Below, one piece after another: positions 52,987 to 59,063 of a stretch of DNA of 64,000 bases. Each line of letters opens with the position of its first letter. The first letter of the stretch is position 1. The notes under the pieces were generated by a model that worked only from the letters and a program-made list of their open reading frames with translations, was not told where the DNA came from and did not search any database. The translations under genes and the position numbers were made by a program. Source of the DNA: CAZFMJ01 sp964520045 (GTDB taxonomy: Bacteria; Elusimicrobiota; Elusimicrobia; Elusimicrobiales; CAZFMJ01); assembly GCA_964520045.1 (NCBI GenBank), contig CAZFMJ010000001.1, positions 49,398 to 113,397 on the forward strand, written 5' to 3'.

Positions 52987-53695
52987 TTATGGTTCGCAAA
53001 ACAAGCCTATGGAAGTTGAAATTCCCATCAATTTTTCATTTCGTTTTTCAAGCGCTTCCTCAAGTTTATAATATGCCGCATGGCCTCTATCCCACGATTT
53101 TGACTCTACGGATATAAACAAACCGTTCTGCCGTGCGACATAATCAAGTTCTAATGTAACAGATATTTTTACTCCCCGAAATGACATGGACAACTCTTTC
53201 ATGCAGGGTGTCAACAGTGCAACTGCCTCGTCAGCGCTTACAGGTTTTAAAAATTTGGCATCTACAACCCTGCATGCCTCATATTTGCCGAAGATATCCT
53301 GTTCGTCTGAAAATGCCGTGCCTGAGACTTGAGACAGCATTGAGGATTGTCTTCCATTGATGCAATCCCTGTGTGATTGTCCCCAATTGCGGCAGTCTCC
53401 ATATCCTTCCCGCGCATTCAGGCAGCTGGCATGAGATTGTCCCCAATTGCGGCAGTCTCCATATCCTTCCCGCGCATTCAGGCAGCTGGNNNNNNNNNNN
53501 NNNNNNNNNNNNNNNNNNNNNNNNNNNNNNNNNNNNNNNNNNNNNNNNNNNNNNNNNNNNNNNNNNNNNNNNNNNNNNNNNNNNNNNNNCATGAGATTGT
53601 CCCCAATTGCGGCAGTCGCCATAACTCGAGCCGTAAGACAGGGACTGCAGCATCATTGCCGCAGATATTAACACGGCGCTTCGAAGTATTGTCAT
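52987..53695 (-). CDS. Secreted protein with tandem 20-residue Cys repeats (interrupted by assembly gap)
   Basis: The ATG at 53693-53695 has AGGAG about 8 bases before it and encodes a signal peptide (MTILRSAVLISAAMM..). The mature part begins SSYGDCRNWGQSH, then enters identical units SCLNAREGYGDCRNWGQSHA, two Cys per unit. The 100-N gap (53490-53589) falls exactly on a unit border and shifts the frame. Two complete units are read after the gap. A non-repetitive C-terminal domain of about 130 residues (MLSQVSGTAFSDEQ..., TLELDYVARQNGLFISVES) follows. No family is recognised. Confidence 0.75.
53370..53640 (-). repeat. 60 bp tandem coding repeat with unresolved copy number
   Basis: Units 53370-53429 and 53430-53489 are identical except for the first few bases, and a third partial unit starts at 53590, beyond the 100-N gap. 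The near-perfect identity at DNA level indicates recent expansion or homogenisation. This is most likely why the assembly broke here. Confidence 0.85.
53490..53589. other. Assembly gap (100 N) within the 60 bp repeat
   Basis: A round default gap length. The flanks are the same repeat unit, so the missing sequence is probably more copies of it. Confidence 0.9.
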
Positions 53696-53884
53696 CTAAT
53701 TATCTCCTCTTTCTCTTTGACTGTGTTCATCCCAATAAATAACGGGGTTAGTCTTATTTTATAACTCACAGCATTATTTTGGATGAGCCTTTAGGCCTTT
53801 GTTTTTTTAAATCTTGGCCTAGTATAAATTGGGGCTAAAGACACTTGCAGTGTCAAGGGGGGGAGCGCTGCGACGGTAGGGAAT

Positions 53885-54676
53885 TTAAAAGAAGATTACT
53901 TTTACTATTATAAAACCCGCAAGAAGGATGCGGTATATCACAAAAATATTAAACGGCTTTGTTTTAATGTAGTGAAGCAGAAATTTTATGCTGAGCCAGC
54001 CGGATAAAAACGAGAAGAGGAAACCCGTAATAAAAGCCGGATCTATCGAATAAAACGAAAGTTTTTTTGCTTCAAGGATAACCGCTCCGAAAATTATAGG
54101 GGCGGAAAGCAGAAAAGAAATTTTTGCCGCTTCTTCGCGTTTATAGCCCAGCAGAAGAGCCGCCGTGATAGTGATCCCGGAGCGCGAAGCTCCGGGAAGT
54201 ATCGCCAGAGACTGCGCAGCGCCTATGATCAGGATGTCATAAATACTGAGCGATTTATAATTAAGAATACCCCCGAACTTTTTGTCCGCGGCATAAAGCA
54301 GTCCCGCAAAGACAGCGAGATTTATTGCGATAAGCAGGGGGCTGCGGAAAACGTGCTCCGCCGCATGTTCCAGGAAATATCCGGCCAGAGCCGCAGGCAC
54401 GGTGCCAGCCGCCAGCAGCCAAAGCATTCTGCCGTCGGCCGAAGACGGTTTTGAGATGCCGGAGACTAAAATTCCTGTCCATTCCCTCCAAAAAACAGCC
54501 GCAAGCGCCAGAAGCGTTCCCAGATGAAGCATTACGTCATAAGCAAGCCCCTGATATTCCCAGCCGAAAATCCAGGGCGCGATTACGAGATGAGCCGAGC
54601 TTGAGATGGGCAGGAATTCGCCTATCCCCTGAAGTATTCCGGTTACCGCCGCCTGATATATCGATATTTCAGTCAT
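53885..54676 (-). CDS. uppP: Undecaprenyl-diphosphatase
   Basis: 263 residues with about eight membrane helices. It recycles undecaprenyl pyrophosphate to the monophosphate carrier for peptidoglycan and other glycans and confers bacitracin tolerance. Both motifs are present: GILQGIGEFLPISSSAHLVI (residues 14-33) with the Glu-rich site, and PGASRSGITIT (about 161) with the catalytic Ser/Arg. It is monocistronic. Confidence 0.96.
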   Translation of the reverse strand: MTEISIYQAAVTGILQGIGEFLPISSSAHLVIAPWIFGWEYQGLAYDVMLHLGTLLALAAVFWREWTGILVSGISKPSSADGRMLWLLAAGTVPAALAGYFLEHAAEHVFRSPLLIAINLAVFAGLLYAADKKFGGILNYKSLSIYDILIIGAAQSLAILPGASRSGITITAALLLGYKREEAAKISFLLSAPIIFGAVILEAKKLSFYSIDPAFITGFLFSFLSGWLSIKFLLHYIKTKPFNIFVIYRILLAGFIIVKVIFF

Positions 54677-54715
54677 GGGTTCCTTTATTAAAATCCAGAA
54701 CGCTGATAACGCTGC

Positions 54716-54828
54716 CCCAAACTATCCTTTCCCGCCACTACAGCAAGGCGGGTCCGCCTCGTATTTTGGCGGAACAAGCAGTGTGTTTGGGACGGTCCCA
54801 TTCTCAAAGCTTTTAAGGAATGAATGGG
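54716..54828 (+). mobile_element. R2 double-hairpin element, copy D (with R3 inside its loop)
   Basis: CCCAAAC..GTTTGGG then CCCATTC..GAATGGG. It is flanked by CTG direct repeats with one extra base on each side. It is otherwise identical in position to copy E at 58880, so D and E probably descend from one insertion into R5. Confidence 0.7.
54731..54773. mobile_element. R3 GGCGG double hairpin nested in R2
   Basis: CCCGCCACTACAGCAAGGCGGG and TCCGCC..GGCGGA: two short hairpins in tandem. Copy E of R2 lacks these 43 bases, which defines the insert exactly. A second R3 lies at 61859-61906. Confidence 0.7.
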
Positions 54829-54868
54829 ACTGATTTTTATGATTGGACATGATTTGTTTGTAACTATC

Positions 54869-55002
54869 ACCACGGAGACACGGAAAGCACGGAGTTTCAC
54901 GGAAATTAACCTTTGGGTAAATTAACAAATTCTTTTGTGATAAGCGATACTGGTTTTTTAATGTTTTTGAGCAATCTCCGTGTTTCTCTGTGTCTCTGTG
55001 GT
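54869..55002. repeat. R6 palindrome (CACGGAG..CTCCGTG)
   Basis: Left arm ACCACGGAGACACGGAAAGC, right arm CTCCGTGTTTCTCTGTGTCTC then TGTGGT. It is flanked by R5 sequence on both sides. Confidence 0.7.
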
Positions 55003-55045
55003 TTTTTTGTTTTTTGTAATTATCAGCGTGTATCATATTTATCTG

Positions 55046-55113
55046 CCCAAACCATCCTTAAAAGCAGTGAGTTTGGACTGACCCATTCTCAAAGTCTTTG
55101 AGGAAGGAATGGG
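55046..55113 (+). mobile_element. R2 double-hairpin element, copy F, with TCTG flanking duplication
   Basis: CCCAAAC..GTTTGG then CCCATTC..GAATGGG. TCTG occurs at 55042-55045 and 55114-55117. The R5 copy at 58862-59043 has the same site uninterrupted (ATATCTGCGTCATC), so the duplication can be checked against an empty site. Confidence 0.8.
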
Positions 55114-55141
55114 TCTGCGTCATCTGCGTTCCAGCACTTGC

Positions 55142-56383
55142 TTACATTCTTGTTTCGACTTTTGTTCCGGGGTAGTAATGCCGGAGTATTTCTCGGTATG
55201 ACTCGCCGGCATTGGCCATGCCCTGCGCTCCCCATTGGCACATTCCCACGCCGTGTCCCCGGCCTTTTCCTTCAAAGACAATATCATCTTTTTCAACGCG
55301 CGTGTCAAAAAGCGTGCTTGGAAGAGTGTTCCAGTCGATAGTCCTGCCTACGGCATGGTAAAAATTAGTCCCGGACACGCGCACTTCCCGCCTGCCGGCA
55401 TAAAGAATCAACGCCGCCGCCCTTCTTGACGGACTTCTTTCTGAAACTTTAATCCTTCTTAATTCGTCTTTGGGGCTTATCCAGCCTGTCTGAGCGCATA
55501 GTTTTTGCAGTCGGATCAGCGGTATTCTGGCTGTCCAGTTAAACCCCGGACTTTTACCGCAGTAAGGCGTGGAATCAACCGTGTCCTGAACCGAAGTCAG
55601 ATACGGTTCGTGTCTGCTCGGCCATACGTAGATTATGGATTCCGTGCGGCCGCCGCAGACAGAATGATAAAAGGCGGAAATAAGTTTGCCGTTATAAGTT
55701 ATAACCTCGCCTTTTGTGGTGTCCACCGCCCATATTACGTTTTCACGGACGCGGTCAAAACCTTTGTAGAACTGGCAGTGTGTAAGGTCGCAGAGGTCAA
55801 AGCCGTCTTTTTTGTGCCTGCCCATCTGCGCCAGCGCATATGTCCTTCCCGCCACTGCCTGCGCACGCAGGGCTTCTTTTGCGCTAAGATCTCCTGCCTC
55901 GCCTTCCACAAGGCTTATAAGATATTTTTCAAGAGGAAGCGTATTTATAAGTTTTAGAAATTTTTCTCTGCAGGATATCTCAAGGCTTCCGGAATAAAGC
56001 CTTTTCGGCAGTCCGTCGCCTGTAATCCAAAATCCTTTTCCAAAAGAATTAATCTTTACGCTCGAATATTTTTTCAGCGCTGATTTGCTTTGGCGCACTG
56101 ATATGCGGCCGGACTCGTTTTTGACGAAAATTTCGCCTGTCATAAGCGAATCGCCGAGAAATAACTGCGTGTTTTTAACACCTTCTATTTTTATGGCCGA
56201 AAATTTATATTTACCGTGAACGGATATCTTCACCATGTTATCCAATGCAAAAACCTGACTGCATAGAAAAAAAGAAAATACGGCAAATAATTTAATAAGA
56301 AGGTAGAAGGTAAATGGTAAACGGTAGACGGAAAGGAGGGGAAAATGAAGACAATAAAATGAATTATTTTCCGTTTTTTTCAT
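55142..56383 (-). CDS. SpoIID/LytB-domain protein with an R1-derived signal segment
   Basis: 413 residues. The SpoIID domain is clear: LPLEKYLISLVEGEAGDLSA, LRAQAVAGRTYALAQ, and at the end GRGHGVGMCQWGAQGMA. SpoIID-type proteins are lytic transglycosylases acting on denuded glycan; in non-sporulating Gram-negatives they probably remodel septal wall. Residues 14-30 (PLLSVYRLPFTFYLLIK) are a translation of R1 pyrimidine heptamers, inserted between the Lys-bearing start and the hydrophobic core LFAVFSFFLC of the signal peptide. Confidence 0.85.
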   Translation of the reverse strand: MKKTENNSFYCLHFPLLSVYRLPFTFYLLIKLFAVFSFFLCSQVFALDNMVKISVHGKYKFSAIKIEGVKNTQLFLGDSLMTGEIFVKNESGRISVRQSKSALKKYSSVKINSFGKGFWITGDGLPKRLYSGSLEISCREKFLKLINTLPLEKYLISLVEGEAGDLSAKEALRAQAVAGRTYALAQMGRHKKDGFDLCDLTHCQFYKGFDRVRENVIWAVDTTKGEVITYNGKLISAFYHSVCGGRTESIIYVWPSRHEPYLTSVQDTVDSTPYCGKSPGFNWTARIPLIRLQKLCAQTGWISPKDELRRIKVSERSPSRRAAALILYAGRREVRVSGTNFYHAVGRTIDWNTLPSTLFDTRVEKDDIVFEGKGRGHGVGMCQWGAQGMANAGESYREILRHYYPGTKVETRM

Positions 56384-56478
56384 CGTCTGAGCGCCTACGC
56401 TAAAGCTTTAGAGAGACAAGAGCTCTGTATCTACTGCTTTCCGTCTACCGTTTACCATCTCCCGTCTTCCGTCTTTTT
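56296..56478. repeat. R1 heptamer hairpin overlapping the spoIID-like 5' end
   Basis: Left arm AGAAGGTAGAAGGTAAATGG/TAAACGGTAGACGG (56298-56332), right arm TTTCCGTCTACCG/TTTACCATCTCCCG/TCTTCCGTC (56440-56475). The left arm is inside the spoIID-like coding region; the right arm ends at the sixA stop. Confidence 0.75.
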
Positions 56479-57046
56479 ATTCCGGGTTATATATCTTTTT
56501 TACCGAGGCGCATCCTTTTCCGCAGTCCGACGCGTTCTTTATGTCAAGACAAACAAAACCGCCCGCTTTTATATCCATGGGAAACAAACCTGCCAAATGG
56601 CCTGCCAGCGCGCCCAGTACAGGCTGATGTCCCACTATGAGCGCCGAAGTAAAACCGGCCGTGCTGGATAATAGCAGCGCCCATGTGGATTCAACCGTTG
56701 CGCATGCCGGCAAATCCTCTAAAATAACCGGAATCAACGCCTGAGTTAGTCCAGATTCCTTAATTGCGCCCTCACCTTTAATCCTCTCCCTGAGGGAGAG
56801 GGAAGGGTGGGGGGGCTGCTGAAGATTTTGATTTAACAAAGAGGCTATAATATCCGCGGTTTCCCGCGCCCGGACATAAGGGCTTGACAGAATTATGCCG
56901 GGATTTATCCCTTCGGCAAACAGCTTTTTTGCCGAAACCAAAACATCTCCGCGGCCTTTTGCGGAAAGGGGTCGTTGTTTATCGGAGGTAACTCCGGCTT
57001 CAAAAGCCGAAGGCGAATGTCCGTGCCTGAATAATACAAGAATCAT
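56477..57046 (-). CDS. sixA: SixA-type phosphohistidine phosphatase with an inserted R7 segment
   Basis: 189 residues from the ATG at 57046, chosen because MILVLFRHGHS is the family start; upstream codons translate an R1 array. The phosphatase RHG motif is at residues 7-9, LSSPYVRARETADII at about 57, and the second His in IVGHQPVLG (about 142). It dephosphorylates His phosphotransfer proteins. Between about 80 and 100 an extra stretch (QQPPHPSLSLRERIKGEGA) is encoded by an R7 palindrome, making the protein about 20-25 residues longer than usual. Confidence 0.85.
   Translation of the reverse strand: MILVLFRHGHSPSAFEAGVTSDKQRPLSAKGRGDVLVSAKKLFAEGINPGIILSSPYVRARETADIIASLLNQNLQQPPHPSLSLRERIKGEGAIKESGLTQALIPVILEDLPACATVESTWALLLSSTAGFTSALIVGHQPVLGALAGHLAGLFPMDIKAGGFVCLDIKNASDCGKGCASVKKIYNPE
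56769..56815. repeat. R7 palindrome inside sixA
   Basis: CCTCTCCCTGAGGGAGAGG (56783-56801) is a perfect palindrome, flanked by CCCTCACC and GGGTGGGG. It is in frame with sixA, so the gene stays open. A related element precedes ileS at 2750. Confidence 0.75.
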
Positions 57047-57057
57047 AAATATGAATG

Positions 57058-57098
57058 CGATGGTAAATGGCAGACGGTAGAAGGTAGACGGCAAAACA
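57058..57098. repeat. R1 heptamer half-array upstream of sixA
   Basis: GGTAAATGGCAGACGGTAG and AAGGTAGACGGC units lie directly 5' of sixA on the minus strand, without a strong opposing arm. Confidence 0.55.
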
Positions 57099-57175
57099 AA
57101 AATATTTTTAGTTTTTCTTCCCCGTTTTTTATTTATTGCCTCCCATCTTAAGCGTTAAGTAATTACGAATATCCT

Positions 57176-57658
57176 TCATAAGGCGCTGGAGAGGCTTTTA
57201 GCTATTTCCGACAAGCCTGCGATGTCCTCTTTTGTAAAAATTTTATTGTCTGATCCCGCAAGGGCGAGAACATAGGCTGTCCGTTTTTTGCTGTCTTTGA
57301 CCGGCACGCACATTTGCGGGTATGCGCAGTAATTGCGCGCCGCATTCGTCACATCAAGGTTTTGAGAATTGGACGGCGCTTTTATCACCGGATTTCCGGT
57401 CTTAAGAACTTCAACGGCTGCCGCGGGATTTAGAAAAGACAATTCGGCATTTTTGAGCCGGCAATGGGGGCCCGAAAGCAGAGAATCGTCGGAAGGAGCT
57501 CTTAAATATATGCAGAAACATAAGGCATTAAGCGTTTCCAAGTACTGGAAGAAAAGGCCTGCCAGACGCTGAAGCGCTGTTTCTTTGTCTATTTCCTGTT
57601 CGGAAAGCGTTTCCCATAATTTTTTGTTTATTTCATTAAAGACTTGTCTGTTTTCCAT
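57176..57658 (-). CDS. GAF-domain protein
   Basis: 160 residues from the ATG at 57658; a GTG at 57685 would add nine residues. A helical start (EINKKLWETLSEQ) leads to a GAF-like fold: LNALCFCIYLRAPSDD, NYCAYPQMCVPVKD and RTAYVLALAGSD, close to the GAF type of signalling and small-molecule sensors. It has no output domain, so it is a free-standing sensor or redox protein. The Cys residues in strands 1 and 5 could matter. It lies between sixA and the LhgO-like gene on the same strand. Confidence 0.7.
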   Translation of the reverse strand: MENRQVFNEINKKLWETLSEQEIDKETALQRLAGLFFQYLETLNALCFCIYLRAPSDDSLLSGPHCRLKNAELSFLNPAAAVEVLKTGNPVIKAPSNSQNLDVTNAARNYCAYPQMCVPVKDSKKRTAYVLALAGSDNKIFTKEDIAGLSEIAKSLSSAL

Positions 57659-57717
57659 AGCAGTGTTATAAAAGTCTCCAGACACCAGTCACCAGTCCGA
57701 AGAATCGAACATTCGGA

Positions 57718-58824
57718 TTATAAAAGTTCATAAAGCAAAGAGTTCTTCAGATATTCGGCGATGGCCAAAGCCGAAGTAAGCCCGGGAGATTCTATGCCTA
57801 TAAGATTTATAAAACCCGGCAGTCCTTTTTCTTTTTCATGGACGATGATAAAATCCGGATGTTCGCCGGAGAATACCGCAAGCCGCGGCCGTATTCCCGA
57901 GGTGTCGGGTTCCAGCATATCAGGCGTTGTGTCCGGGAAATAATGCCGGGCCGAGCCAAGAAATAACGGCATATGACCGGTGTCGACATCGTAATCGATT
58001 TTGTCTACGCGGAAGGAACTTGGGCCGAGCCTTAGGCGTCCCTTTAGGTCCGGAGTCAAATGTATGCCGAGGCTCATTTCATCAGGCAGGGGATATATCA
58101 GCCGGCTGACTTGCGGCGCATGTTTCAGCCGGAAATACTCTCCTTTTATGAATGTTTGGCGATAACCCGTTTTGTCGATATCTATGCCGGCCATTTCAGC
58201 TATTTTGTCGGCATTGAGCCCCGCCGCATTTATGACTATTCTTGAAACAAAGGGCTCTTGGGAATCTGTGCGCAGTTCATAGCCTTCTCCGGTTTTGTCA
58301 ATACCGCAAACCCTGCATTTAGTTATCAGCATGGCGCCTTTTGAGACAGCTTCTTCCAGAAGCTTATCCATAAGCGTATCGGCGCTTAATATGCCGGTGG
58401 AAGGCGAAAGTATGCCGGACAGCGCCCGTATCGCCGGCTCCAATCGCGTTATTTCCCGCGAATCGATTATTTTAAGTTCTCCGGCTCCGTCGGCAAGGCC
58501 TCTTTTAAGAAGTTTCTCCAATTTCGGCAGTTCGGTTGGTTCGTATGCCGTTATTATTTTGCCGGTTATTTTGAAAGGCACCGAATGTTTTTTGCAGTAA
58601 TCGGAAAGCAGGCGGTTGCCGCGCACGCAGAATTTCGCTTTTAGGGTTTCAGGAACATGGTAAATGCCGGCATGTATAACTTCGCTGTTCCTGCTGCTGG
58701 TTTCCTGTCCGTGCTTCGGATTTTTTTCAAGCACCGCCACCGTGCGTTTTTCTGACGCCAATTGCGCCGCAATCGCAAGCCCCACCACGCCCGCGCCTAT
58801 AATGGTTATGTCAATATGTTCCAT
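57718..58824 (-). CDS. FAD-dependent oxidoreductase, L-2-hydroxyglutarate oxidase (LhgO)-like
   Basis: 368 residues. The FAD motif ITIIGAGVVGLAIAAQLA opens the protein. SSRNSEVIHAGIYH (about 43) and GIHLTPDLKGRLRLGPSS (about 254) are characteristic of the LhgO branch of the DAO family, which oxidises L-2-hydroxyglutarate to 2-oxoglutarate. C-terminal PGFINLIGIESPGLTSAL completes the fold. The substrate within this family cannot be fixed from sequence. Confidence 0.87.
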   Translation of the reverse strand: MEHIDITIIGAGVVGLAIAAQLASEKRTVAVLEKNPKHGQETSSRNSEVIHAGIYHVPETLKAKFCVRGNRLLSDYCKKHSVPFKITGKIITAYEPTELPKLEKLLKRGLADGAGELKIIDSREITRLEPAIRALSGILSPSTGILSADTLMDKLLEEAVSKGAMLITKCRVCGIDKTGEGYELRTDSQEPFVSRIVINAAGLNADKIAEMAGIDIDKTGYRQTFIKGEYFRLKHAPQVSRLIYPLPDEMSLGIHLTPDLKGRLRLGPSSFRVDKIDYDVDTGHMPLFLGSARHYFPDTTPDMLEPDTSGIRPRLAVFSGEHPDFIIVHEKEKGLPGFINLIGIESPGLTSALAIAEYLKNSLLYELL

Positions 58825-58861
58825 TGTCTTATTTTGTGACTACCCAGCTATTAAAACATTA

Positions 58862-59043
58862 GAACGCTGATAACGCTGCCCCAAACTATCCTTTACAAGC
58901 AGTGTGTTTGGGACGGTCCCATTCTCAACGCTTTTGAGGAAGGAATGGGACTGATTTTTATGACTGAATATGATTTTTTTGTTTGGAAAAACTTTATAAT
59001 TATCTGAGTTCATCATATATATCTGCGTCATCTGCGTTCCAGT
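58862..59043 (+). repeat. R5 palindrome with one R2 insertion
   Basis: Outer arms GAACGCTGATAACGCTG and CTGCGTCATCTGCGTTCCAG. The middle reads ATTTTTATGACTGAATATGA, as in the other copies. R2 copy E sits in the left arm; the right arm is uninterrupted. Confidence 0.75.
58880..58949 (+). mobile_element. R2 double-hairpin element, copy E
   Basis: CCCAAAC..GTTTGGG then CCCATTC..GAATGGG, without the R3 insert of copy D. It is the clearest consensus copy. CTG flanks it at one base distance on both sides. Confidence 0.75.
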
Positions 59044-59063
59044 AGTGCTACTGAGTAGTTGTT

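Larger units (their letters stand above)
54697..55134 (+). repeat. Composite nest: R5 palindrome carrying R2, R3, R6 and R2 insertions
   Basis: The outer R5 arms are CAGAACGCTGATAACGCTG (54697) and CTGCGTCATCTGCGTTCCAG (55115-55134). Inserted from left to right are R2 copy D (54716-54828) with R3 in its first loop, R6 in the middle (54869-55002) and R2 copy F (55046-55113). The simpler R5 copy at 58862-59043 gives the layout before several of these events. There is no gene in this 465 bp spacer. Confidence 0.75.

Noticed and set aside
53370..53640. CRISPR array
   Set aside because: Units are contiguous 60 bp coding repeats without spacers and lie in a gene with a signal peptide.
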